From a virus: 23,910 nt of DNA. The notes beneath the pieces were generated by a model. It worked only from the letters and a program-made list of their open reading frames with translations. It had not been told where the DNA came from and did no database searches. The translations under genes and the position numbers were made by a program. Where the stretch lies: positions 1 to 23,910 of the IMG/VR virus record IMGVR_UViG_3300031857_001383; one strand, 5' to 3'. This document shows positions 1 through 4,875 of this stretch, in pieces (the stretch's first letter is position 1; the number at the start of each line of letters is the position of its first letter).

Positions 1-22
1 TATATATAAATATATTATATAT
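1..22. repeat. AT-only 22-bp repeat, copy 1
   Basis: The first 22 bases are A and T only and are identical to 11496-11517 in the other large non-coding region. The core AATATATT is palindromic and is flanked by alternating TA. A similar shorter TA run follows at 30-40. Such blocks can serve as DNA-unwinding elements or promoter -10 regions; which applies here is not shown by the sequence. Copy 1 lies at the very edge of the window, so its left flank is unseen. Confidence 0.6.
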
Positions 23-30
23 GGGGGCTA

Positions 31-60
31 TATATATAAAAGCCCTGGTCACAGGGCTAT
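31..60 (-). terminator. Hairpin terminator, best read on the minus strand
   Basis: AGCCCTG (41-47) pairs with CAGGGCT (52-58) around a 4-nt loop. Read on the minus strand the stem is followed by TTTTATATATA, which resembles the U-tract of an intrinsic terminator. Read on the plus strand the tail (ATTTAG) is weak. It would stop any leftward transcription leaving the control region, or act in both directions. Confidence 0.5.
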
Positions 61-228
61 TTAGCAGATATAACAGGAATTTTTTGGGTGAGTATAGTAA
101 TAATATAGGCGACATATTTAACAATGCCAGGGTCAAAAGTTCCCTGACGGGCAACTAATGCCGACCCTAGACCTTTACCTTAGAGTTAGACATTTCTTTT
201 GCCTATGTTTATTAACGATTTGATTATT

Positions 229-242
229 AAATGTCGACATTT
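229..242. promoter_or_regulatory. Perfect 14-bp palindrome, operator-like
   Basis: AAATGTCGACATTT is a perfect 14-bp palindrome with core TGTCGACA. The same 8-bp core recurs at 361-368. Paired palindromes upstream of an early promoter are typical of repressor or regulator sites, but no binding protein can be assigned from sequence alone. Confidence 0.45.
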
Positions 243-326
243 CAGAGCAACTAAAGAACTTAAACTCTTTTGATTCTTGGCTGACTATCTGCCTCGGCAA
301 TTCATCGGGGGGATTATCTTCAGATT

Positions 327-340
327 GTTGAAACTTCAAC
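327..340. promoter_or_regulatory. Short inverted repeat
   Basis: GTTGAA and TTCAAC flank a 2-nt centre (AC). It lies between the two TGTCGACA palindromes and may be a further protein-binding site. With 6-bp arms, chance occurrence is possible. Confidence 0.25.
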
Positions 341-359
341 TAATAGGCAAATAAGTAAA

Positions 360-369
360 TTGTCGACAA
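360..369. promoter_or_regulatory. Second TGTCGACA palindrome, operator-like
   Basis: TTGTCGACAA is a perfect 10-bp palindrome sharing its central TGTCGACA with the site at 229-242, 129 bp away. A half-site TCGACA follows directly at 371-376. The pair lies 90-230 bp upstream of the early promoter, a usual place for looping or upstream operators. Confidence 0.45.
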
Positions 370-455
370 ATCGACAGACACCCAAAGGGGAAGGTTCTCA
401 GATAATTCCCAGGTAGAGTTCATCTGTTGTTCATCTTGATAAGCGTGTTAGATAG

Positions 456-485
456 TTGACAAGCGGAAGCCCCACAAACGATAAT
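456..485 (+). promoter_or_regulatory. Sigma-70 type early promoter
   Basis: A consensus -35 box TTGACA (456-461) and a -10-like GATAAT (480-485) are separated by 18 bp. Transcription would start near 490-493, just ahead of a hairpin (495-518) and the first gene at 539. This is the best promoter match I saw in the window and probably drives the whole + strand operon. Confidence 0.6.
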
Positions 486-494
486 TGCGCCAGA

Positions 495-518
495 AGGTCA
501 GAGAACAACCTCAGACCT
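495..518 (+). other. 5'-UTR hairpin before the first early gene
   Basis: AGGTC (495-499) pairs with GACCT (514-518), and an inner GAG/CTC extends the stem past an A-A mismatch around an AACAAC loop. It would lie at the extreme 5' end of the early transcript and 6 nt upstream of the Shine-Dalgarno sequence, so it may stabilise the message. Confidence 0.4.
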
Positions 519-538
519 CAAGACAGGAAGGCAACAAA

Positions 539-811
539 ATGAAAATCGAAAACCTAAACTCAAAGGCAGTTATCTACACCAACGAGGCAGGGCTTCAAGT
601 AATCGCCCGCCCTTGCTCAGATTGCTCTAACCCTTTAGTGCCAGCCCTTCAATCACTCGACAGTTCACTTTGTAAGCGATGCTACGAAATCCTTTGGAAG
701 ACAGCCGCCAAAAAATCAAAGGTAGTCGGATGTTTGAATTGTGGATACAGAACCACAGACAGCCAAGAGATAGCAGATTGGACAGGTTGCCCCAACTGCT
801 CCAAGAACTAG
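539..811 (+). CDS. Small protein with two zinc ribbons
   Basis: A 90-residue protein, first gene of the early operon. Eight cysteines form four CxxC knuckles: C26/C29, C45/C48, C65/C68 and C84/C87. This is what two treble-clef or rubredoxin-like zinc sites would need, with a basic linker (KTAAKKSK) between them. I choose the ATG at 539 because AGGAAGG lies about 7 nt upstream; an in-frame TTG at 485 overlaps the -10 box and has no ribosome site. The function is not recognised. Zinc-ribbon proteins of this size often bind nucleic acid or host polymerase, but that is inference. Confidence 0.75.
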   Translation: MKIENLNSKAVIYTNEAGLQVIARPCSDCSNPLVPALQSLDSSLCKRCYEILWKTAAKKSKVVGCLNCGYRTTDSQEIADWTGCPNCSKN

Positions 812-816
812 CAAGG

Positions 817-889
817 AGCCTTGACCCGCTGGGGGTTCAAGTGGTTCAATTCCACTCAAGGCACGAGGCAAGGCAACCACGCCGAGCCC
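817..889 (+). ncRNA. Structured RNA element, copy A (three-way junction)
   Basis: Stem P1 GCCTTG (818-823) pairs with CAAGGC (857-862) and encloses two hairpins: P2 ACCC/GGGT (824-827 with 833-836) and P3 AGTGG/CCACT (840-844 with 852-856) with a 7-nt loop TTCAATT. The conserved tail AGGCACGAG follows, then a weak P4 (GGC/GCC, 872-874 with 881-883). Two further copies occur at 1366-1436 and 2267-2338 with different stem sequences but the same plan. It lies in the gap before the coiled-coil gene at 909. P3 resembles a tRNA T-arm, but there is no room for D and anticodon arms. Function unknown. Confidence 0.55.
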
Positions 890-908
890 ACAACGACAGG
901 AGCAACAA

Positions 909-1358
909 ATGCAATACAAAGATATGAACTACACACAGAAGCAAGAGTTCGAGAAGAGCCTAACAATCGGACAGCGTGCAAAAATGCGCCGATTGGAAAA
1001 AGAGTTCAAGGCACAGATTCAGCCAATCAACTGGGCAAGCCACGCAAGAGAAGAAGAAGTTCGCAGAGAGGCTTGGAAGAGCCTAAAAATCGGCGAGCGA
1101 GTCGATGCACTAGAAGCGGCACATTCTCCAAAGATTAACTCTTTGCGCGAGCAGATTGCAGCCTTACAGGAAGAACTAGACAAAACACGCGAAGAACTCT
1201 CAGAAGAGAGAAGCAAGATTCAGAGCGAACCTTGGCAGGTGGCTAGTAATGACCCAGAGGTCAAGGCGATGAATGCAATTTGGCGCAAGACTAAAGAAGT
1301 TCAAGAAATCAAGTTTCAGCAGTTGGTTGATAGTTTCGCCGAAAAGGTGAGCAACTAA
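909..1358 (+). CDS. Coiled-coil protein of unknown function
   Basis: A 149-residue, highly charged and mostly helical protein. Heptad-like stretches rich in E, K, Q and L run from about residue 50 to 110, predicting a coiled coil, and a TRP-containing segment follows. There are no membrane segments or cysteine motifs. The ATG at 909 follows AGGAG with 6-nt spacing. Its C-terminal VSN is encoded by GGTGAGCAAC, a ribosome-binding cassette that recurs at the ends of other genes here; downstream, the next gene is separated by RNA element copy B. I do not recognise the family; a scaffold or regulatory role is possible. Confidence 0.7.
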   Translation: MQYKDMNYTQKQEFEKSLTIGQRAKMRRLEKEFKAQIQPINWASHAREEEVRREAWKSLKIGERVDALEAAHSPKINSLREQIAALQEELDKTREELSEERSKIQSEPWQVASNDPEVKAMNAIWRKTKEVQEIKFQQLVDSFAEKVSN

Positions 1359-1365
1359 TAAAACC

Positions 1366-1436
1366 AGCCTCTCCCCGATTAGTCGGCACAGGTTCACGAC
1401 CTAGAGAGGCACGAGAAGGGGCAACAATGCGCCTTC
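1366..1436 (+). ncRNA. Structured RNA element, copy B (three-way junction plus P4)
   Basis: P1 GCCTCTC (1367-1373) pairs perfectly with GAGAGGC (1404-1410). P2 is CCGA/TCGG (1375-1378 with 1383-1386). P3 is AGG/CCT or AGGT/ACCT (1390-1393 with 1399-1402) with the loop TTCACGA. The conserved AGGCACGAG tail leads into P4, GAAGG/CCTTC (1415-1419 with 1432-1436). Compared with copies A and C the outer four P1 pairs are constant while the inner pairs change on both sides. It lies just upstream of the 56-residue gene at 1459 and overlaps a possible 11-codon leader ORF. Confidence 0.6.
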
Positions 1437-1462
1437 CAACTGATAGGAGAATAAAGAAATGA
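1427..1462 (+). CDS. Possible 11-residue leader peptide
   Basis: A minimal ORF (MRLPTDRRIKK) starts at an ATG preceded by AAGGGG and CAACA, the same spacing style as real genes here. It ends in an ATGA overlap with the gene at 1459. Its start codon lies in the P4 loop of RNA element copy B, so translation could respond to the fold of that hairpin. The ORF is short enough to arise by chance. Confidence 0.25.
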   Translation: MRLPTDRRIKK

Positions 1463-1629
1463 CAAAGAAAGATTACGAACTAATCGCAGAGGTAATCCTG
1501 AACTCTCAAGGCTTAACGCGTGGCGGAGTAATGGACACACTAGCCAAGCGAATGGCAGAAGCGTTAGCGGACACTAACCCTCGTTTCAATCGTGAGATGT
1601 TCCTCAAGGCTTGCGGGGTGAACAACTAA
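1459..1629 (+). CDS. Small phage protein, 56 residues
   Basis: Begins MTKKDYELIAEVI and ends with FNREMFLKACGVNN. This resembles a common small phage protein type with an N-terminal KKDYxLIAxV motif and a C-terminal FxREXFLxACG motif; no biochemical role is known to me. The ATG at 1459 follows AGGAGA at about 8 nt. The stop TAA shares its last A with the next start (TAATG), so the two genes are probably translationally coupled. Confidence 0.7.
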   Translation: MTKKDYELIAEVILNSQGLTRGGVMDTLAKRMAEALADTNPRFNREMFLKACGVNN

Positions 1630-1799
1630 TGAACGCGAGCGAAAAAGCGAAAGCAGATTACAAATATCGCTCCGAGATTTTAACTAACCACTTGCGCCGA
1701 GATGTCTGGCAGACAATCGCAAGAGCGTTAGAACTTAGCGGAAGCATAGGTCTAGCCCAAGACATAAACGAATTCCTAGAGTCAAAGGAGAGCAACTAA
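1629..1799 (+). CDS. Small hypothetical protein, 56 residues
   Basis: A small, mostly helical charged protein (MNASEKAKADYKYRSEIL...), coupled to the gene before by TAATG. The ATG at 1629 is preferred over an upstream in-frame start because the ribosome site GGGGTGAAC lies about 8 nt ahead and the overlap matches its neighbours. It ends with ESN, encoded by the recurring GGAGAGCAACTAATG cassette that supplies the next gene's ribosome site. No family recognised. Confidence 0.6.
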   Translation: MNASEKAKADYKYRSEILTNHLRRDVWQTIARALELSGSIGLAQDINEFLESKESN

Positions 1800-1966
1800 T
1801 GAAAATTACATACTCGCTCTGGCAAGGCTCTCGCCTGTTGTCTATCTATAACACAGCCACCAACATCAAGGAGATTGACGAAGTGGTAACCGAACTCAAC
1901 GCAAGCAACCTAGCAAAAGTTCAGAAGTTCTCAGCGAATATTCAAGAGATAAAGGTGAGCAACTAA
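1799..1966 (+). CDS. Small hypothetical protein, 55 residues
   Basis: Begins MKITYSLWQGSRLLSIYN and ends in KVSN. It starts and stops with TAATG overlaps to both neighbours and is preceded by GGAGAGCAAC. The body reads like a beta-rich start followed by a helix (ATNIKEIDEVVTELNA). No family recognised; accepted on gene-like overlaps, ribosome site and codon continuity. Confidence 0.6.
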   Translation: MKITYSLWQGSRLLSIYNTATNIKEIDEVVTELNASNLAKVQKFSANIQEIKVSN

Positions 1967-2163
1967 TGAAACTATCAACGAAGATAACACTAGGCGCGGG
2001 GGCTGTTGCCCTCGCCCTATTCCTCGCCTCTCTTGTGATTTGGCTTATGGGTCTAGCCTTTAACGGGCTTTATTGGTTAAGCACAGAGGGCGGATGTATG
2101 AAATACACCTTTAGCGAAACGCAACAATTAGACACCTGCGATGTTTACAAGGGGAACAAATGA
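1966..2163 (+). CDS. Small single-pass membrane protein, 65 residues
   Basis: A hydrophobic stretch from about residue 9 to 33 (ITLGAGAVALALFLASLVIWLMG) predicts one membrane helix, followed by a polar tail with two cysteines (C44 and C58) that could form a disulfide if exposed outside. A short basic N-terminus suggests an N-in topology. It is coupled at both ends, by TAATG to the preceding gene and ATGA to the next. Its function is unknown; superinfection exclusion or membrane modification are only possibilities. Confidence 0.65.
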   Translation: MKLSTKITLGAGAVALALFLASLVIWLMGLAFNGLYWLSTEGGCMKYTFSETQQLDTCDVYKGNK

Positions 2164-2252
2164 GCAACGACACATTGACCGCGAGCGCGTGGGCTTTCGC
2201 CCTTGTTCTTGTCCTCTTCGTTTCTTTAATAGACGGGGGCTTCATCTTCTAA
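2160..2252 (+). CDS. Tiny membrane peptide, 30 residues
   Basis: MSNDTLTASAWAFALVLVLF continues as a single hydrophobic helix to the end (VSLIDGGFIF). The start overlaps the upstream stop as ATGA, and AAGGGGAAC lies just ahead. It is too short for most gene finders, but the overlap and the clean membrane helix make it plausible. Together with its neighbour it forms a pair of small membrane proteins. Confidence 0.5.
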   Translation: MSNDTLTASAWAFALVLVLFVSLIDGGFIF

Positions 2253-2266
2253 GTGATAGAACTCAC

Positions 2267-2338
2267 AGCCTCAAACCCTAGACAGAGGGCGCGTGTTCAC
2301 GGCACGATTGAGGCACTAGGTAGGCGAGTGTCCTACCT
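2267..2338 (+). ncRNA. Structured RNA element, copy C (three-way junction plus P4)
   Basis: P1 GCCTCAA (2268-2274) pairs perfectly with TTGAGGC (2308-2314). P2 is CCCT/AGGG (2276-2279 with 2286-2289). P3 is CGTG/CACG (2292-2295 with 2303-2306) with the 7-nt loop TTCACGG. The tail AGGCACTAG is followed by a strong P4, AGGTAGG/CCTACCT (2318-2324 with 2332-2338). This is the best-folded of the three copies. It lies 28 nt upstream of the DUF7249-like gene start at 2367, just before a Shine-Dalgarno sequence identical to that following copy A. Confidence 0.6.
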
Positions 2339-2366
2339 TGCAAGACATCACGACAGGAGCAACAAA

Positions 2367-2690
2367 ATGTGCGAAGAATACAACGGCTGGACAAACAGAG
2401 AAACCTGGGCGGCTAACTTATGGATTGACAACGAACGCGGATTATATGAAGCAGTTCAAGAAGAGGCGGAGCGCATAGCGAAGACGGGAATATCTTTCGC
2501 TTATGTAGAACTAGCGCACTACCTTGAGGAAACAATTGAAGAACTCTTAGATATGGAAGAGGTTCTTTCTGCTCCACCTGCTCAACGCAAGGAACTCATA
2601 AGTATGAGCAAGGACATCGGCTCTCTCTATCGGGTGAACTGGTCTGAGATTGCCAAGAATATTATGAACGAGATAGAGGTGAGCGCATAA
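2367..2690 (+). CDS. DUF7249-like phage protein
   Basis: A 107-residue protein whose N-terminus (EEYNGWTNRETWAANLWIDN) carries the NGWTNRETWxxNLW signature common in phage and plasmid proteins of unknown role (DUF7249 type). The rest is helical and acidic. I choose the ATG at 2367 because GACAGGAGCAACAAA precedes it, exactly as before the gene at 909. The longer frame from 2253 runs through RNA element copy C and is not credible. It ends with EVSA, encoded by the GGTGAGCGCATAATG coupling cassette. Confidence 0.75.
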   Translation: MCEEYNGWTNRETWAANLWIDNERGLYEAVQEEAERIAKTGISFAYVELAHYLEETIEELLDMEEVLSAPPAQRKELISMSKDIGSLYRVNWSEIAKNIMNEIEVSA

Positions 2691-2821
2691 TGACAGCGGA
2701 AAAGTGGTTCATAGTAGAGGGAACAGACCCAGCGGGGCGAAAGTTCCGAGGGATTTATTCCGAAGAAGAAACCGCAGAACTTTTGCGGGATGAAACTAAT
2801 CAACTGATAGGAGAAAAATAA
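2690..2821 (+). CDS. Small hypothetical protein, 43 residues
   Basis: MTAEKWFIVEGTDPAGRKFR starts by TAATG overlap with the previous gene. It has a beta-like first half and an acidic helix at the end (SEEETAELLRDETN). The end of the gene holds GATAGGAGAAAA, the ribosome site for the next gene. No family recognised. Confidence 0.55.
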   Translation: MTAEKWFIVEGTDPAGRKFRGIYSEEETAELLRDETNQLIGEK

Positions 2822-3037
2822 GTGAGCGACTTACGGCAGATAGTTTTCGGAATTAACACGAATGTTTGGCACTTAGTTATTCAGTATGCGGTTTGGTTGT
2901 TGATTATCACAGCCGTTTATTATATCGTGTGGTGGCTGAGTGTAGTAATGAGCGACTATGTAAAGGCGGGTAAGGAAAGAGTCAGGAAATACGAGGAACG
3001 AGAAGCACGCAAACTACTAACGACAGGAGAAAAGTAA
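2822..3037 (+). CDS. Membrane protein with basic coiled tail, 71 residues
   Basis: GTG start directly after the upstream stop, with AGGAG 9 nt ahead. Residues about 17-43 (HLVIQYAVWLLIITAVYYIVWWLSVVM) form one membrane segment rich in aromatic residues, followed by a charged helix (YVKAGKERVRKYEEREARKL) likely in the cytoplasm. Function unknown. It ends at a TAATG overlap with the next gene. Confidence 0.65.
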   Translation: MSDLRQIVFGINTNVWHLVIQYAVWLLIITAVYYIVWWLSVVMSDYVKAGKERVRKYEEREARKLLTTGEK

Positions 3038-3150
3038 TGAGTCTTTGTTGTAATGCTTATATAACTTTCTTTGAATCTACTTTGGTTTGTAAGAAATGTT
3101 ATCAAGAACAAGATATAAAACTACTATTTAAGACAGGAGAAAGTAAATGA
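3037..3150 (+). CDS. Tiny cysteine-rich protein, 37 residues
   Basis: Contains C4-C5 and C18-x2-C21, enough for one small zinc knuckle. Overlaps both neighbours (TAATG upstream, ATGA downstream), and its start follows GACAGGAGAAAAG. Its own 3' end carries the GACAGGAG ribosome site for the next gene. Function unknown. Confidence 0.55.
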   Translation: MSLCCNAYITFFESTLVCKKCYQEQDIKLLFKTGESK

Positions 3151-3419
3151 AAGTAAAAGACCTAATACAAATGCTGACGATAGACTTCTCACCAGACGAG
3201 GAACTAATGGTGCTGTGGTGGGACTCTGCCTACTCTGAACGATTGGCGGGAACGTGGGAGCGAGCAGTAAAAGTCTTTGATGATGGTGGTATATCTACCT
3301 TCACAATGGATGAGCAAATCTCTGAACTGTTATCGGAATCAGAAGAGCAAGTAAGGGCAGAGTTAGCGATTGATTCCTACCTTGAGCAAGAAGACGAGAA
3401 GGAGTTAACTAATGGATAA
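3147..3419 (+). CDS. Acidic hypothetical protein, 90 residues
   Basis: Begins MKVKDLIQMLTIDFSPDEEL, a pattern seen in many small phage proteins in which a short helix precedes a PDEEL-type strand and a hydrophobic core (LMVLWWD). The C-terminal third is very acidic. The start overlaps the previous stop as ATGA and follows AGGAGAAAGTAA. Function unknown. Confidence 0.7.
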   Translation: MKVKDLIQMLTIDFSPDEELMVLWWDSAYSERLAGTWERAVKVFDDGGISTFTMDEQISELLSESEEQVRAELAIDSYLEQEDEKELTNG

Positions 3420-3555
3420 AGTTCAATCAGATTTTTATTGCGGAGATTGCGATAAAGATATGGAAGATGTATGGGCATTTGTTGGCGGAGGCATAGCCGT
3501 TTGGACTTGTCCTGAATGTAAGTATGAACACGAGGGAGCAACCCAACTTGGCTAA
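3412..3555 (+). CDS. Single zinc-ribbon protein, 47 residues
   Basis: Two knuckles, C10-x2-C13 and C33-x2-C36, frame a beta-rich core (VWAFVGGGIAVWT), the classical layout of a one-domain zinc ribbon. It overlaps the end of the preceding gene by 8 nt, with AGGAG 7 nt upstream of the ATG. Such stand-alone ribbons may bind RNA polymerase or nucleic acid, but the role is not shown. Confidence 0.65.
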   Translation: MDKVQSDFYCGDCDKDMEDVWAFVGGGIAVWTCPECKYEHEGATQLG

Positions 3556-3754
3556 GTTTCAGATTACACACAGAATTGAGGGCATACGAGTAACGGAAGT
3601 TACCTTGCCACTTGGCACAGAACTGCCCGAAGATTGGGATACATACGGCAACTTAGATAAAGATGAGTGGCTCTTCGAGCATCAGATTTATTCTAAGGTT
3701 AGATACGAAGATGTAGATTTTGCGGAAGCAAATGCAGTAGAGAGGTTAAGTTAA
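3548..3754 (+). CDS. Hypothetical protein, about 68 residues
   Basis: I choose the TTG at 3548 (MAKFQITHRIEGIRVTEVTL...) because GAGGGAG precedes it at a normal distance, while the in-frame ATG at 3524 has no ribosome site. With the ATG the protein would have 76 residues. The sequence is beta-rich at the start with an acidic end and no cysteines. Its stop overlaps the WhiB-like start as TAATG. Family not recognised. Confidence 0.6.
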   Translation: MAKFQITHRIEGIRVTEVTLPLGTELPEDWDTYGNLDKDEWLFEHQIYSKVRYEDVDFAEANAVERLS

Positions 3755-4101
3755 TGGCGATACCTAACTACCACAGAGAAGCACTATGCGGTAAAGATTA
3801 TGACCCCGACTTGTGGTCTTATATGTGTTCAGTAGAGCGCGATAAGCAACGAGTTATGGTCTACAACATTACAGTTGCCAAGAAGATTTGCGATATGTGT
3901 CCTGTAAAAATGGAGTGTCTAAAGGAAGGGCTACAAGAAGAGAACCTTAAGACACATCAGGGTGAGGGCTTAATATGGGGCGGATTGCTAGTATCTGAGC
4001 GTGCTTTGATGCTTAGAATCTCACCTTATTCAAGGATTGTTAGAGATGAGAGCATACTACGCAGAGAAGTTCAGAAACAATCTGCTAAAATAGGTCAATG
4101 A
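3754..4101 (+). CDS. WhiB-like iron-sulfur transcription regulator
   Basis: A 115-residue WhiB-family protein. The four cluster ligands are visible as C12, C46, C49 and C55 (C-Xn-C-X2-C-X5-C), preceded by the DxDPxxW-like stretch D17-P-D-L-W21. The GLIWGG turn (residues 72-77) matches the family's G[VI]WGG motif. WhiB proteins bind a [4Fe-4S] cluster, dock on region 4 of the actinobacterial principal sigma factor and redirect transcription; phage copies can block the host protein. The family is essentially actinobacterial, so this gene sets the likely host. The C-terminal 35 residues are basic and could contact DNA. It lies 0.9 kb from the convergent phage sigma-factor gene. Confidence 0.9.
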   Translation: MAIPNYHREALCGKDYDPDLWSYMCSVERDKQRVMVYNITVAKKICDMCPVKMECLKEGLQEENLKTHQGEGLIWGGLLVSERALMLRISPYSRIVRDESILRREVQKQSAKIGQ

Positions 4102-4523
4102 GAAAACGTATATTAGTTACCACTATGATAGTGGTCTTACTTGCTGTGGGGTTTCCCCCCACTAAGCAGGTTGACATTGAGGTAAAGGTTAAACAGCACA
4201 AGGAAAAGCCTGAACCATTGCCAACGCAAGCAACTTGGGCTGAGAAGAAAGCCAACAAGAAGATGGCACTAGCCTTCGCTCAAGCAGGGTGGGGATGGAG
4301 CAAACAACAGCAGGTATGTTTGGTGAAATTGTTCACCCAAGAATCTCGCTTCGACCATCTGGCAGACAACCCAGAAAGCACAGCCTTTGGTATCGGTCAA
4401 GTCTTAAGTGAGAAGTCAAGGGACCCTGCTATACAGATACTCAGGGCATACAAATATATCGAGCATCGCTATCAAACACCTTGCAACGCTTACAACCATC
4501 ACTTACGCAGAAACTGGTATTGA
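4098..4523 (+). CDS. Secreted lytic transglycosylase (SLT-like)
   Basis: A 141-residue protein with an N-terminal hydrophobic signal or anchor (residues 4-19), a charged linker and a catalytic domain. E82 in the QES motif is the expected general acid. GIGQ (98-101) matches the conserved G-[LI]-x-Q motif, and the end TPCNAYNHHLRRNWY resembles the TPC-AW-H-GWY tail of actinobacterial resuscitation or aggregation-promoting type transglycosylases. C74 and C129 could form the disulfide seen in that group. It would cleave peptidoglycan glycan strands outside the membrane. It is odd that it sits in the early operon, far from the CHAP endolysin and holin; a role in superinfection, wall remodelling or virion entry is possible. 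Confidence 0.8.
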   Translation: MRKRILVTTMIVVLLAVGFPPTKQVDIEVKVKQHKEKPEPLPTQATWAEKKANKKMALAFAQAGWGWSKQQQVCLVKLFTQESRFDHLADNPESTAFGIGQVLSEKSRDPAIQILRAYKYIEHRYQTPCNAYNHHLRRNWY

Positions 4524-4699
4524 TGTTTGACTTACAGGGAGAGCCGACCTTTGCCTGTATATGTGGTTGTCTTATGTTTGAGATTACTGTAATGTGGGAT
4601 AGAGAAGATAGAACGATAGGCTGGTATGACTTGAAACAAAAGTGTAAAGAATGTGGAACGCTAACAACAGCACCCACCCCGATAGATGGAGAGATGTAA
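4523..4699 (+). CDS. Small zinc-ribbon protein, 58 residues
   Basis: Cysteines in a CICGC cluster near residues 12-16 and CKEC near 42-45 suggest one zinc site around a strand pair (MFEITVMWD). The ATG at 4523 overlaps the previous stop as TGATG; the longer TTG frame from 4481 would run back into the transglycosylase. It overlaps the next gene as TAATG. Function unknown. Confidence 0.65.
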   Translation: MFDLQGEPTFACICGCLMFEITVMWDREDRTIGWYDLKQKCKECGTLTTAPTPIDGEM

Positions 4700-4875
4700 T
4701 GCCAACATATGAATATAGATGTGGTGAATGTAACGCACTACAAGTATTAAGTCGCAACGTAGATAACAGAGATAATGAAGTGCTATGTCCTATGGATTCT
4801 AAGGTAATGGAAAGAGTATGGAACCCAACGCCTACCCACTTTAAGACAGGTGGCTTCTACTCTACGGGGAACTGA
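4699..4875 (+). CDS. FmdB-like zinc-ribbon protein
   Basis: The N-terminus MPTYEYRCGEC is the signature of the FmdB/CxxC small zinc-ribbon family, in which MPxYxYxCxxC is nearly invariant. C8 and C11 are present. The second knuckle is C30-P-M-D33, so the last expected cysteine appears replaced by Asp, and zinc binding may be weak or use Asp. I choose the ATG at 4699 over the longer frame because of the family N-terminus and the TAATG overlap. FmdB proteins have been proposed as regulators, but their biochemical role is unclear. Confidence 0.8.
   Translation: MPTYEYRCGECNALQVLSRNVDNRDNEVLCPMDSKVMERVWNPTPTHFKTGGFYSTGN

Larger units (their letters stand above)
61..455. other. Non-coding control region
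   Basis: I see no credible gene here. Besides the separately listed palindromes there is a fold at about 125-153, in which TGCCAGGG pairs with CCCT and GGCA across a small bulge. The stretch has irregular base composition and no Shine-Dalgarno-preceded start. It probably holds operators and the upstream part of the early promoter region. Confidence 0.5.

Noticed and set aside
817-867. Possible tRNA: T-arm-like AGTGG-TTCAATT-CCACT followed by a 3' acceptor-like strand
   Set aside because: Only one short hairpin fits between the acceptor-like stem and the T-like arm. There is no D arm, no anticodon arm and no CCA. Copies B and C have other P3 sequences, so it is better seen as a three-way-junction RNA.
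679-1138. Overlapping plus-strand ORFs through the first RNA element (679-927 and 821-1138)
   Set aside because: They cross RNA element A and the coiled-coil gene, have basic low-quality sequence, and lack ribosome sites.
817-2338. Glutamine-riboswitch or hammerhead-type ribozyme identity for the three-copy RNA
   Set aside because: Both classes can form three-way junctions, but the conserved core sequences of either class, such as CUGAUGA and GAAA of hammerheads, are not visible.
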